Shown piece after piece: positions 21,895-30,841 of a stretch of DNA of 64,000 nucleotides (position 1 is its first letter; every line of letters begins with the position of its first letter). The stretch lies in the NCBI GenBank assembly GCA_902779055.1, contig CACZAD010000019.1, positions 1 through 64,000 of the forward strand, given 5' to 3'. The DNA comes from Fibrobacter succinogenes. GTDB lineage: Bacteria > Fibrobacterota > Fibrobacteria > Fibrobacterales > Fibrobacteraceae. The translations under genes were made by a program, and so were the position numbers. The notes below the pieces were generated by a model. The model had not been told where the DNA came from. It ran no database searches and saw only the letters and a program-made list of their open reading frames with translations.

Positions 21895-23613
21895 ATGGCG
21901 AATACCTCATCTGCGCCTCGTACTGCCGCGTACCTCTTTCTGATTTTTTTCTTCGGGGCGCTGCTTGCGTATGGCGGATTCAAGCTCTACAATAAGTATG
22001 GACCGTCAAAGACGGTCGTAGGCGAAGTTCCTTTTGGACTTGAAGCCGGTACGTCTGTTTTGAATGGGGATGCCCCGGATTTTAACGCTGATGTCGAACG
22101 CCTGTCGTTGCAGGCTCAGGCTGAACTCCGCCGTGCGCGTGAGCTTTCGCGTACTGGGGCTGCAAAGGCTGCTTACGAAATTTACGACGCGCTAGTCCTT
22201 CTTTACCCAAACGTCGATGCGGCAGCCTGGGGCGAAGTCAATACCGTTTTTAATATGGATTCCGTCTCGGAATCAATGCGTGACCGCGCGGACCTCCTGA
22301 TTGCACGCCTGATGAACCGCTATACGAATACGGGCATCAGTTTCTATCTGGACAGCCACAAGTCGCTTGCGCTTGGTAATTTTAGCGTGGCTCTTGAACT
22401 GGCCAAGATGGCTTGCTCCCGCGCTCCGTCCATTTATGAACTTCGTCTTTGGTATGCCGAACTCCTGCTTAGGAATTCGAACATGAGGGAAGCTGCAGGC
22501 GAATGCCATGCGGCCATCAGCCTTTCGTCGGGCGACTCGCAACGCGCGTTTGAACTCCTGGCCAAGGTCTATCACGACGAAGGCACGCTAGATAGCGCAA
22601 CGCAGGTGGTCGATTACGCCTTGACTCAGTTCCCGCTTTCGTCGGAATTGCTTTTGTTGCGCGGCTATCTCTCGGAGTATTCCGGCAAGTTTGATGCCGC
22701 CGAAAAGACTTACCAGCGCATCCTTGCGTTGCGTCCCGATTTCGAAAAGGCCCGCCGCGCCATGGCGACGATCGGCGAAAAGGTCGCTCCTGGAAAGGAT
22801 GGCTATGCCGGTTCTGCCAGGGACCGAGCCCAGGTGGCCTGTGACATTCTTGTTCCGCTGGTCGAACGTTATCCCGAAAACCTGCCGCTCCGCGAAGCGC
22901 TCGGGATTGCCTACCTCAAGAATCATATGTTCGACTTGTCCCGTCGCGAGTTCAACTACATCCTCAAGTACGACCCGGATTACCCGAACATCAAGGTCCG
23001 TCTGAACGAACTGGAACAGGCTCGCCGGGTTGTTATAGAAGAATTCAATAATGGTCTTACCGCAAACTTGAACCGTGCCGTCGACAGCCTCCGCGAATCG
23101 ATGGCGCCCGAGCAGAAACACGACTTCTCGACTAAGTTGGGCCATTACCTTGTTCGCTATGGCGCCAGCTCGCAGGAGTTCTTCAAAAAGTATTCGATGG
23201 CGAATTTTAAACAAGTGAAGCGATTTGTTTGGCAGGAATCTTTTTATGAGTCCCCGTACACGCATACCTATACAGTTGTGTTTGACGATTCCAACCGTTT
23301 CAAAGAAGTCCATGTCGTTGTCTATGATTCGTCTTCCACGTCGAACCATTTGGGGGTCGCTCCGGAACTCTTTACGCGCCTTGTAAAGCAGAATTCTAGA
23401 ATTTCCGGTATCGGCAACAACACGGGTGAAACGGATTGTGGCGATGGTGTAGTGATGGATGCTGCCGTCTGGGAAACCCGCGACAACTTCGAAATTTTGG
23501 CACGTATCGTCGGAAAACCCGCCGAAGTGCGTATGGTTCGCCTCGATCGAGGTGCAATTCCTGCTTCTGGTATGAAACTTTGCGATTATCTGCCTCTTCT
23601 TATGGAATTCTAG
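21895..23613 (+). CDS. Membrane-anchored TPR protein
   Basis: 572 residues. One membrane helix lies near residues 9-31 (TAAYLFLIFFFGALLAYGG), and the rest should face the periplasm. Residues about 65-400 hold tetratricopeptide-like repeats (AAKAAYEIYDALVLLYPNV, FDAAEKTYQRILALRPDFEKA, NHMFDLSRREFNYILKYDPD). The last 150 residues form another, beta-type domain. It begins 11 bases after the sigma factor gene and is followed 27 bases later by a TPR lipoprotein gene, suggesting an operon for an envelope assembly. Specific partners cannot be named. Confidence 0.75.
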   Translation: MANTSSAPRTAAYLFLIFFFGALLAYGGFKLYNKYGPSKTVVGEVPFGLEAGTSVLNGDAPDFNADVERLSLQAQAELRRARELSRTGAAKAAYEIYDALVLLYPNVDAAAWGEVNTVFNMDSVSESMRDRADLLIARLMNRYTNTGISFYLDSHKSLALGNFSVALELAKMACSRAPSIYELRLWYAELLLRNSNMREAAGECHAAISLSSGDSQRAFELLAKVYHDEGTLDSATQVVDYALTQFPLSSELLLLRGYLSEYSGKFDAAEKTYQRILALRPDFEKARRAMATIGEKVAPGKDGYAGSARDRAQVACDILVPLVERYPENLPLREALGIAYLKNHMFDLSRREFNYILKYDPDYPNIKVRLNELEQARRVVIEEFNNGLTANLNRAVDSLRESMAPEQKHDFSTKLGHYLVRYGASSQEFFKKYSMANFKQVKRFVWQESFYESPYTHTYTVVFDDSNRFKEVHVVVYDSSSTSNHLGVAPELFTRLVKQNSRISGIGNNTGETDCGDGVVMDAAVWETRDNFEILARIVGKPAEVRMVRLDRGAIPASGMKLCDYLPLLMEF

Positions 23614-23640
23614 CACCATAAATATCTATTTTAGTACTAT

Positions 23641-25557
23641 ATGTTCCGAGTTCGTTTTTTAGCCTTGTTCCTGTTTGCTGCATTGTTGGAAGGATGCACG
23701 TGCTGTGCCTATCTGAACCACATGTTCAATGCAGAAAGGCTCTATGACGAAGCGACCGAACTGCGTACCGCGCGTCTGGATAGCGTGCCCGACGAGACCC
23801 AGTCTTATCCGAGTGGCGAAGAATCGCAGAAGTACGAGAAGATTATCGAAAAAGGGTCCCGAGTGCTGGAACGCTTCCCGAACAACAAGAAGCGTACTGC
23901 CGAGGCCGTTTTCCTCATTGCGGAATCTTACAGGCACAAGAGTGACTGGCCCAAGGCCATCACCAAGTACGACGAATACGAACGCTATTTTGCCGACTTT
24001 GATTCGATGCGCGCCGTGGAATACCAGCGGGCCTACTGCCTTTACCGTAACCAGGAATACAACATCAGCCGTTTTGCGCTGGAACCTGTGGTTGCCTCCA
24101 AGGACCATCCTTACTACTTCCAGGGCTTGAACCTCCTTTCGCTTCTGGACGAAAAATCCGAAGCTCCTGAACAGGCTATCGCATCGCTCGAAGCTGTCCT
24201 TGCCGATACGAGTGGAACTCCGTACATGAAGGGCAAGGCCCATTTCCGTCTGGCTGGGCTCTACTTCAAGATGGAAGAATGGGAAAAGGCCCACCAGCAT
24301 TATAACGCCAAGGAAATCGAAAACCTCAACGACCGCGAACGCGAAACCGCTGGCGAACAGTCTGCCGAATGCCTTGCGAACCAGAAAAAGTATCTGCAGG
24401 CGGCTGACGAGTTCAAGGCGCTGTACAAGGTCGAGGCTTACGAGAAAAAGCGCCCGCTCTTCTTGGTGCGTATAGGCGAAATGACTCTTTTGGCTGGCCG
24501 CAATGCCGATGCATTCGTGATTTTCAACAAGGTCAATTCCGAACATCCGAAAACGGAATACTCCTCCCGTGCCTATTTTAATATGGGCGATTACGAGCAG
24601 ACCAAGGTCTTGGATTATGAGCTTGCCATGTCCTATTACGACAGCAGCTACATTGCAAGGTCTATCAGCGAGTTTGGAAAAAAGTCCCGCGAACGCCGTA
24701 ATGCCCTGAGACAGCTGATCGGATTCCGCGACCAGAACGAAGAGGCGATGGCCCGCAAGGATACCATTCCCGACATGAAAAAGTTCTTTAGGAACGAATT
24801 CATGATTGCCGAAATCTTTTTGCTGAAGCTTTCCGAAGCGGACAGTGCAGTGACCCGCCTGACGAATATTATCGAAAAGGCCGAAGATTCTACGACGGTG
24901 ATGCGTGCCTCTTACGCAAGGGCGTTTGTCTATGACGAGTTTTTGCACGATCCAGATACTGCCGAGGAACTCTACAAGGAAATCATCGAAAAGTATCCGA
25001 ATACCGAATATGCAAAGCAGGCTCAGGCGAACCTCGGTATGAATGTCACGATGAAGACTCGCGAGGACGAAGCCCGCGAACGCTACATGGTGGCCGAAAG
25101 CCTCTGGACGGTCGCTTCCGAAGTTCCGCTGAACAAGATGGACTTGGTGGATTCCGCTTATGCGACCGCATTTGTGGCGTTCGATAGCGTGTACAAGGAA
25201 TATCCGCAGACCCAGTCGGGCATTCAGGCGCTTTACATGAAGGCCGTTTATTTCCAGATGAACCCGAACCGTTTGGATAGTGCCGTCGCCATTTACCGCT
25301 ATATTCTCGATAAGCACGGACAGACTCCGTGGGGCAAGCGCGCCGCGTACCTGCTCAATATGCGCAATGCGATGTCGGATGATGACTTGGCAAGGCTCCG
25401 TAAACGGACTGCCCAGAATATCGAGAACCTCGAAAAGAAGTCGGCAAAATATTACGAAGAGCTGAATGCCAAGCCCGAAGAAAAGAAGGCCGACATCATC
25501 AGCAAGGAAGACGAAATCCTCGAAAATACGTATAACAGTATGTACGATTTCGAATAG
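23641..25557 (+). CDS. TPR lipoprotein
   Basis: 638 residues. The signal peptide ends in a lipobox-like LLEGC with the acylated Cys at position 19. Nearly all the rest is TPR-like helices, for example FLIAESYRHKSDWPKAITKYDEYERYF, KAHFRLAGLYFKMEEWEKAHQHY and EELYKEIIEKYPNTEYAKQAQANLG, in the style of YbgF/BamD/Tol-associated proteins. The C-terminal 80 residues are charged and coiled-coil-like. It probably lies at the inner face of the outer membrane. It belongs to the sigma-TPR-TPR-rlpA run. Confidence 0.8.
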   Translation: MFRVRFLALFLFAALLEGCTCCAYLNHMFNAERLYDEATELRTARLDSVPDETQSYPSGEESQKYEKIIEKGSRVLERFPNNKKRTAEAVFLIAESYRHKSDWPKAITKYDEYERYFADFDSMRAVEYQRAYCLYRNQEYNISRFALEPVVASKDHPYYFQGLNLLSLLDEKSEAPEQAIASLEAVLADTSGTPYMKGKAHFRLAGLYFKMEEWEKAHQHYNAKEIENLNDRERETAGEQSAECLANQKKYLQAADEFKALYKVEAYEKKRPLFLVRIGEMTLLAGRNADAFVIFNKVNSEHPKTEYSSRAYFNMGDYEQTKVLDYELAMSYYDSSYIARSISEFGKKSRERRNALRQLIGFRDQNEEAMARKDTIPDMKKFFRNEFMIAEIFLLKLSEADSAVTRLTNIIEKAEDSTTVMRASYARAFVYDEFLHDPDTAEELYKEIIEKYPNTEYAKQAQANLGMNVTMKTREDEARERYMVAESLWTVASEVPLNKMDLVDSAYATAFVAFDSVYKEYPQTQSGIQALYMKAVYFQMNPNRLDSAVAIYRYILDKHGQTPWGKRAAYLLNMRNAMSDDDLARLRKRTAQNIENLEKKSAKYYEELNAKPEEKKADIISKEDEILENTYNSMYDFE

Positions 25558-25564
25558 GTTGCAT

Positions 25565-25990
25565 ATGTTCGCTCGCCTTTCTGTTGTGGTTCTGTTGTGT
25601 GTCCTGTTCGCTTTTTCGGGGTGCAGCGGATCTACTCATCGTAAGGGGTACACTCGCGTTACCAGTTCTTCACGGGTGCAAAAGAAGGCTCCGATCGGTT
25701 ATACTTTTTCGGGGGATGCCAGTTATTACGGCAAGGGCTTTGACGGGAAAAAGACCGCTAGCGGTGAAATTTTTGATAAGGATGATTTTACTTGTGCGCA
25801 CAGGTCGCTCCCGTTCGGAACGAAGCTCAAGGTTGTGCGTAAAAAGACGGGAGCCTCTGTCGTCGTGCGCGTCAATGACCGTGGTCCGTATGCCAAGAGG
25901 CGTGTCCTTGACTTGAGTGAAGCGGCGGGCAAAAAGCTGGGTCTCGATAAAGCCGGCCACGCCCAAGTCACCGCCACCGTTATCGAATAG
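25565..25990 (+). CDS. rlpA: RlpA-family septal ring lipoprotein (peptidoglycan lytic transglycosylase type)
   Basis: 141 residues starting at ATG 25565, seven bases after the TPR lipoprotein gene ends. The signal peptide ends in FSGC (Cys 20). The double-psi beta-barrel follows: GDASYYGKGFDGKKTASGE, FTCAHRSLPFGTKLKV, VRVNDRGPYAKRRVLDLS, with the conserved H and D of the active cleft. In E. coli and Pseudomonas RlpA acts at the division septum and cleaves denuded glycans. There is no SPOR domain here, unlike in larger relatives; a separate SPOR protein is encoded at 49616. Confidence 0.9.
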   Translation: MFARLSVVVLLCVLFAFSGCSGSTHRKGYTRVTSSSRVQKKAPIGYTFSGDASYYGKGFDGKKTASGEIFDKDDFTCAHRSLPFGTKLKVVRKKTGASVVVRVNDRGPYAKRRVLDLSEAAGKKLGLDKAGHAQVTATVIE

Positions 25991-26004
25991 ACTACCTACT
26001 TTTA

Positions 26005-26165
26005 CATTGTCATCCCGGCTTTTACATTGTCATCCCGCACTCGTTGCGGGATCACCTTTCACAGCCCCAATCGCATTGTCATCCCGGACACCGTTCCGGG
26101 ATCCCCTTACACAGTACCATTGTGCTGTCATCCCGGACACCGTTCCGGGATCACCTTTCACATTT
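26005..26165. repeat. Four palindromic repeats in tandem
   Basis: Units of CATTGTCATCCCGGACACCGTTCCGGGATCNCCTTTCACA follow one another with 40-50 bp spacing directly after rlpA. Confidence 0.9.
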
Positions 26166-26248
26166 TTTTTAGCATTTTATAAAAATGTCATCTTCTGACA
26201 TCTTGTGATTCTATATTAGTGCTCGTAATAACACTAGAAGGTAAAACA

Positions 26249-26470
26249 ATGAATCGCAAAGTAATCAAGGTAAATAAGCATGTAGTCGAAATTCCGGAAC
26301 AGTCTCCGTGGGATTCCGGCTTTTCCATTTTCAAACGCCGCATTGGCGAACTGATGCAGTTAAACGGTGGCGATGATTCCGCCATTGATGATGATGACTT
26401 GCTTCCGTTCTACCGTATGGGCGAAAGCGAAACATTCGTCCTCTCCGCCCTCGGCTGCACCGGATACTAA
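26249..26470 (+). CDS. 73-residue acidic protein, function unknown
   Basis: From ATG 26249 after GAAGGTAAAACA. The N-terminal 35 residues are basic (MNRKVIKVNKHVVEIPEQS...FKRRIGE), then there is an acidic patch GGDDSAIDDDDLL and a short conserved-looking tail ALGCTGY with one Cys. A -10-like TATATT lies about 40 bases upstream and a hairpin follows the stop, so it reads as a separate small gene. The leader-like charge pattern with a short Cys-Thr-Gly-Tyr end would suit a modified peptide precursor, but no modifying enzyme is next to it. Confidence 0.5.
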   Translation: MNRKVIKVNKHVVEIPEQSPWDSGFSIFKRRIGELMQLNGGDDSAIDDDDLLPFYRMGESETFVLSALGCTGY

Positions 26471-26472
26471 AA

Positions 26473-26493
26473 ACGCGGCGAATGCCGCGCAAA
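26473..26493 (+). terminator. Hairpin after the 73-aa ORF
   Basis: CGCGGC-GAAT-GCCGCG with a weak AAATTT tail. Confidence 0.5.
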
Positions 26494-26499
26494 TTTAAG

Positions 26500-26638
26500 T
26501 GTCATTCCCGCCTCCGAGCGGGAATCTCCTTACACAGCACCCATCGCACTGTCATCCCGGACACCGTTCCGAGATCCCCTTACACGGATCCCATCGCACT
26601 GTCATCCCGGACACCGTTCCGGGATCCCCTTACGCAGT
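26500..26638. repeat. Three palindromic repeats
   Basis: TGTCATTCCCGCCTCCGAGCGGGAATCTCC followed by two ...GGACACCGTTCCG... units; the last one ends at the prmC stop codon. Confidence 0.9.
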
Positions 26639-26639
26639 T

Positions 26640-27602
26640 CTACTTCGCTTTGTAGCTCACGAAGCGGATGTTGTTGCAAAAATCTTTGTGAATTCCCGTG
26701 AACTCCAACCACGGATACTTCTCGGCTTCGGCCTTGAGCATTTCGCCCTGTTCCGAACCGATTTCAAGCAAGATTGAAGCGCCGGGCTTGAGCTTGCCTT
26801 CGGTCTGCTGCAAAAGCTTGCGGACAAGATCAAGGCCGTCTGCACCGCCGAACAAGGCGAGAGCTGGGTCGTACTTTGCGACTTCGGGCTGGAGCTTGTC
26901 TTTTTCGCTGTCCGGAATGTAGGGGAGGTTTGCGATAAGGCAATCAATTTTTGCAGTGGCGTCGCCTGTGACTTTTGCGATGACGTCTGCGGTGACTGCG
27001 TTCAGCAAGTCGCCCTGTGCGAAGGTCAATGTGCTTGGCGAAGATGCCGAAGCGGTGGAATCGGTCGAAGATGCGGCGCTTTCCGCGTCGGAATTGCCCG
27101 CGAGTCCATTAGCCTCTGCATTTGTACGAGCAAGGGCGAGAGCGTCTTCGGAAACGTCTGTTGCCAAGACTTTGGCGCCTGCAATTTCTTTAGCACAAGC
27201 AATCGAGATGGCGCCTGTGCCAGTACCGATTTCAACGATGAACGGCTTTTCAATGCCCTTGAGACAGTCTGATGCCATGTCCACGAGCGATTCCGTTTCC
27301 GGGCGCGGGATAAGCGCACGGCGGTCGCACTTGATGATGAATCCGCGAAAGCTTGTGTCGCCGATGATGTGCTGCAGCGGCTCACGCGTTGCACGGCGTG
27401 CAACCATCGTGCGAAGCACGTCCAGCTCTGCTGGCGTGAGCGGCTTTTCGAAGTTCAGGTACAAGTCCATGCGGTTCTTCATCTTGAGACCGTAGCTGAT
27501 GATGTACTCGGCATCGAGACGTGCATCAGGAATGCCCTTCTTTTCAAAGAAGACCTTGGTGCGGTTCAAAATTTCAAGAACTGTCATCTGCGGCTGTGGC
27601 AT
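26640..27602 (-). CDS. prmC: Release factor glutamine methyltransferase (HemK/PrmC)
   Basis: 320 residues; methylates the Gln of the GGQ motif in release factors. The N-terminal helical domain runs to about 100, with PLQHIIGDTSFRG and ALIPRPETESLVD. SAM motif I is IVEIGTGTGAISIACA. The catalytic motif is ANLPYIPD rather than the common NPPY. Between NAEANGLA and LTFAQGDLL lies an insert of about 22 residues made almost only of Ser, Ala, Thr and Asp, absent from typical PrmC. The ATG has ribosome site AAGGAAAG. It follows prfA on the same strand with a palindromic repeat in the 59-base gap. Confidence 0.92.
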   Translation of the reverse strand: MPQPQMTVLEILNRTKVFFEKKGIPDARLDAEYIISYGLKMKNRMDLYLNFEKPLTPAELDVLRTMVARRATREPLQHIIGDTSFRGFIIKCDRRALIPRPETESLVDMASDCLKGIEKPFIVEIGTGTGAISIACAKEIAGAKVLATDVSEDALALARTNAEANGLAGNSDAESAASSTDSTASASSPSTLTFAQGDLLNAVTADVIAKVTGDATAKIDCLIANLPYIPDSEKDKLQPEVAKYDPALALFGGADGLDLVRKLLQQTEGKLKPGASILLEIGSEQGEMLKAEAEKYPWLEFTGIHKDFCNNIRFVSYKAK

Positions 27603-27623
27603 GGAACTTTCCTTATGGACGGG

Positions 27624-27660
27624 ATGTTGTCATTCCCGGCTTGACCGGAAATCTCCCTTA
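27624..27660. repeat. Palindromic repeat between prfA and prmC
   Basis: TGTCATTCCCGGCTTGACCGGAAATCTCC, one element filling the intergenic gap of the operon. Confidence 0.8.
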
Positions 27661-27661
27661 C

Positions 27662-28729
27662 TTAAGCGTTGAACTTTCCGAGCTTTTCCTGGGCGTTAGC
27701 CATCTGGAGACCGTTGATGATTTCATCGAGATCGCCTGTGACAACCTTGTCCAAGTTGTAAACGGTGAGACCAATGCGGTGGTCCGTCACGCGGTTCTGC
27801 GGATAGTTGTAAGTGCGGATCTTGGCAGAACGGTCACCTGTACCCACGAGGGCCTTGCGGTTTGCCGCTTCTTCCTTTTCCTTCTTGGCGATGACGGCGT
27901 CAAGAATCTTGGAACGCAACATTTCCATGGCGTGGAGTCTGTTCTGCAACTGGCTACGTTCGGTCTGGCAGCTCACCACCACACCCGTCGGGATATGCGT
28001 CAAACGCACGGCGGAGTCCGTCTTGTTGATGTACTGACCGCCAGCGCCCGAAGAACGGTAGGTGTCCATGTGAATGTCCGCTTCGCGAATTTCCACGTCC
28101 ACTTCTTCAGCTTCCGGGAGAATTGCCACCGTTGCCGCAGACGTATGCACGCGGCCCTGCGTTTCCGTTTCCGGCACGCGCTGCACGCGGTGAACGCCAC
28201 TTTCGAACTTGAGTGTTCCATAGACGCTGTCGCCTTCGATGAACACGCGGATTTCCTTGTAGCCACCCACCGTGCCTTCGCTCAAGTCCTGGATGGTCAT
28301 CTTCCAACCCATCTTGTCACAGTAACCGCGATACATGCGGAACAGGTCGCCTGCGAAAAGTGCGGATTCGTCGCCACCCGTACCGCCGCGAATTTCAAGC
28401 GTTGCGTTACGGTAGTCCCACGGATCCTTCGGCACCATCAAAATCTGGAGTTCGTCCGTCACTTCGGGGAGCTTCTTTTCGATCTCCGAAATTTCGGCCT
28501 TGGCCATTGCGACCATTTCCGGGTCGGAATCGCCGAGAGCGGCCTTGTATTCTTCAAGATCGTCCATCATCTGCAGGTATTCCTTGGCCTTCAAAACAGC
28601 CTTTTCGATACCCTTGTACTGCTTGTGAATCTTGTTGTAACGAGCCTGGTCTCCGAGAACATCCGGGTTGCCGAGTTCCGATTCCAGTTCTTCGTACTTT
28701 TCAATGAGTTTTTTAGCTTTATCTTTCAT
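27662..28729 (-). CDS. prfA: Peptide chain release factor 1
   Basis: 355 residues from ATG 28729 (MKDKAKKLIEKYEELES). The reading frame is open further upstream, but that part has no family similarity. The stop-codon recognition region has VPETETQGRVHTS, the PxT-type motif of RF1 rather than SPF of RF2. The peptidyl-tRNA hydrolysis motif is SSGAGGQYINKTDSAVR. It releases nascent peptides at UAA and UAG. It is cotranscribed with prmC, which methylates its GGQ glutamine. Confidence 0.97.
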   Translation of the reverse strand: MKDKAKKLIEKYEELESELGNPDVLGDQARYNKIHKQYKGIEKAVLKAKEYLQMMDDLEEYKAALGDSDPEMVAMAKAEISEIEKKLPEVTDELQILMVPKDPWDYRNATLEIRGGTGGDESALFAGDLFRMYRGYCDKMGWKMTIQDLSEGTVGGYKEIRVFIEGDSVYGTLKFESGVHRVQRVPETETQGRVHTSAATVAILPEAEEVDVEIREADIHMDTYRSSGAGGQYINKTDSAVRLTHIPTGVVVSCQTERSQLQNRLHAMEMLRSKILDAVIAKKEKEEAANRKALVGTGDRSAKIRTYNYPQNRVTDHRIGLTVYNLDKVVTGDLDEIINGLQMANAQEKLGKFNA

Positions 28730-28734
28730 CGTGC

Positions 28735-29144
28735 GCAAATTTAGTAAAAGGCGAACGCTGCGGCAAAACAACTTGTTGTTTTGACATTGCTGAGCCGAAC
28801 TAAATGCGCTCCAAAGGAGCGCAAAGATAGAAAAGTGTGCAAGGCGAGTAAAGCGCGAAAATTTATTTTCGCATTTTTGAGCCGTAGCCACGGACGCCAA
28901 AGGCGTCAAAATAGGAAGTAGGAAGTAGGAAGTAGGAAGAAAAGGTTTGGTAATATTGTCGGTTTTGGAATGATGTCGCCAACTGTTTGCAAAATGAACG
29001 GGGAAAGCTCGGCCTCTTGTTTTTGAAAATTGAACATTTTATATTATAGGAACCACCTTAGTAGTGCGTTGCCGGGTTTCACCTGTCTAGTGATACTCCA
29101 TAGTTATTAAATCGTTACTTATATGAAAAATAAAGGACTTTGCT
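28735..29144. other. Gene-free spacer with several hairpins and AGGAAGT tandem repeats
   Basis: Contains GCGCTCC-AAA-GGAGCGC (28807-28823), GCGAAAAT-TT-ATTTTCGC followed by ATTTTTG (28854-28877, terminator-like on the plus strand), GACGCC-AAAG-GCGTC (28893-28908), then AGGAAGT four times in tandem (28914-28938). After that comes an AT-rich promoter region (TATATTATA near 29039) for the toxin-antitoxin-like pair. I see no gene. Confidence 0.6.
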
Positions 29145-29363
29145 ATGGCTAGACCCATTCGTGAAACTCCGATTCTCTTTGGTGAAGATGCCCGCCGCTT
29201 TTTAGAGGCGATGCAGAATGTGAAACCGGAACCTCCTGAAGTTCGAGCCCGCATTTTGCGGAATTACGAGCTCATGAAAAAGGCTTATGAACGTGGTATG
29301 GCTGATCAGCGTGCCCGTGAAGAAGCCAATGGAGGCGTTGATCCGTGGTTCAAAAAGGTATAA
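29145..29363 (+). CDS. Probable antitoxin partner of a GNAT toxin
   Basis: 72 residues, basic start MARPIRETPILFGEDARRF, then a charged helical body (ARILRNYELMKKAYERGMADQRAREE). The stop overlaps the start of the following acetyltransferase by 19 bases, the usual arrangement of toxin-antitoxin pairs, and similar short proteins precede this GNAT subgroup elsewhere. No ribbon-helix-helix sequence is obvious. The antitoxin role is inferred from size, order and overlap. Confidence 0.6.
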   Translation: MARPIRETPILFGEDARRFLEAMQNVKPEPPEVRARILRNYELMKKAYERGMADQRAREEANGGVDPWFKKV

Positions 29364-29902
29364 ATTTATCAAAGCTTAGTTTTATAAGAATTCGTTCGTC
29401 TTATTCTGTTAAAGATTTTACCTGTGGCGATTCTGATTTGGATGATTTCATTCGAAATCGTGCGTCAGAATTCCAAAAGCATTTACTTTCAGTAAGCTAT
29501 GTCTGTGCTGATGCGGATACAGGTAAAATGCTTGCCTATTTTAGCCTTGCGAATGACAAGGTTGCTATGGGTGATTTTAAGGACAAAACGGAATTCAATC
29601 GATTCCGTAAAAAGCAGGGCTTTCCGAATGAAAAACGCTTGAAAAGTTATCCTGCGGTCAAGTTGTGCAGGCTTGGTGTTGATGTATGTGCGAAGGGACA
29701 TCAAATTGGGTCAACCGTTTTGGATTGTATCAAAGCAATGTTCTTTTTCGATAATAAGACGGGATGCCGTTTTTTGACGGTCGATGCGTATTTGAAAGCG
29801 GTGCCGTTTTATGAGAAAAATGGATTCCGCTTTATGAATGCCGAGGACAATGACCCGCATACGCGACTCATGTATTACGACTCAATGAATTTGGTCGCGT
29901 AG
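29345..29902 (+). CDS. GNAT N-acetyltransferase, probable toxin
   Basis: 185 residues. FTCGDSDLDDFIRNRASEFQK near the N-terminus is typical of the TacT/AtaT-like toxin group of GNATs, which acetylate charged aminoacyl-tRNAs. AVKLCRLGVDVCAKGHQIGSTVLD holds the acetyl-CoA-binding V-R-G-x-G-x-G/A region in a divergent form (K-G-H-Q-I-G). VDAYLKAVPFYEKNGF is the C-terminal GNAT motif with the conserved Tyr. The gene is overlapped by the small upstream gene. Codon use is more AT-rich than in neighbours, in line with transfer. Confidence 0.75.
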   Translation: MVQKGINLSKLSFIRIRSSYSVKDFTCGDSDLDDFIRNRASEFQKHLLSVSYVCADADTGKMLAYFSLANDKVAMGDFKDKTEFNRFRKKQGFPNEKRLKSYPAVKLCRLGVDVCAKGHQIGSTVLDCIKAMFFFDNKTGCRFLTVDAYLKAVPFYEKNGFRFMNAEDNDPHTRLMYYDSMNLVA

Positions 29903-29926
29903 CGAGAAAATTCTATATTTCCCTGC

Positions 29927-30709
29927 ATGCAAATCATTCCCATCGGTACATTCTTCGGCGATGCCGTCTACAAGTACGACGCCCCCCGCCAGGGGCGCTT
30001 GTTTGCTGGGCATCCTGGCCGCATTGTGCTGAATCCGGGAATGAATTTCGAGACGGCCCTTCGCGACCTCGATGGCTTCGAACGCCTTTGGGTGATTTTC
30101 CAGTTCCACGAAAACGCAGGTTGGCGCCCGACAACGCGCCCGCCCGTTCCGCCCAAAGGTCGCGACCGCGTAGGCACTTTTGCTAGCCGCAGCCCGTACC
30201 GTCCGAATCCCATTGGCCTCAGCTGTGTTCGCCTCCTGAAAATCGAAGGACTTACGTTGTATGTGGACGAAGCGGACTTGCTCAACGAAACTCCAGTTCT
30301 CGATATCAAGCCATACATCCCGATGGCGGATGCTTTCCCCGATGCAAGGGCTGGCTGGGTCGAAGACCAGGAACGCGACTTGTGGACCATCGAGACGACT
30401 TCCGCCTTTGACGAACGCATCCAATGGCTTCGCGAAAATTCCCCGTTCGACATCTTGAGTTTTGTCGAAATCCAGCTCACGCGCGGTCCGTTTGACGATA
30501 CCCGCCGCCGTCTCGAAATTGACGAAATCGCCAAGACTGGCATACTTGCCTACCGCACGTTCCGCGTCGATTTTCGCTATGATGAACCGTCACGAAAAAT
30601 CGTCCTGACGGGTCTCCGTAGCGGTTATACTCCCGAAGAACTCCACTTGCCCGAAGACAAGTACGGCGACAAGAAAATCCATAACGAATTCGTTGAAAAA
30701 TTTCGTTAA
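29927..30709 (+). CDS. trmO: tRNA (N6-threonylcarbamoyladenosine37-N6)-methyltransferase TrmO
   Basis: 260 residues, beta-barrel TrmO/TsaA family. The N-terminus is IIPIGTFFGD, the family motif RSPYRPNPIGLSCVRLL lies near residue 87, and LLNETPVLDIKPYIP near 120 binds SAM. The C-terminal 100 residues are the extension that in E. coli TrmO contributes to tRNA binding. It N6-methylates t6A at position 37 of threonine tRNAs. It is a single gene with no evident partner. Confidence 0.9.
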   Translation: MQIIPIGTFFGDAVYKYDAPRQGRLFAGHPGRIVLNPGMNFETALRDLDGFERLWVIFQFHENAGWRPTTRPPVPPKGRDRVGTFASRSPYRPNPIGLSCVRLLKIEGLTLYVDEADLLNETPVLDIKPYIPMADAFPDARAGWVEDQERDLWTIETTSAFDERIQWLRENSPFDILSFVEIQLTRGPFDDTRRRLEIDEIAKTGILAYRTFRVDFRYDEPSRKIVLTGLRSGYTPEELHLPEDKYGDKKIHNEFVEKFR

Positions 30710-30841
30710 AACGGCAGTTTTAATCGAAAAACACCGTTTTTAGGGCTTGAAAACGCCCATTTTGTTCGATTTCTTTTTCACATACGGATAAAAAAGATTA
30801 TTTTCAAAAAGAGTTTCAGAAAATAATCGGACGGGGAGAAT

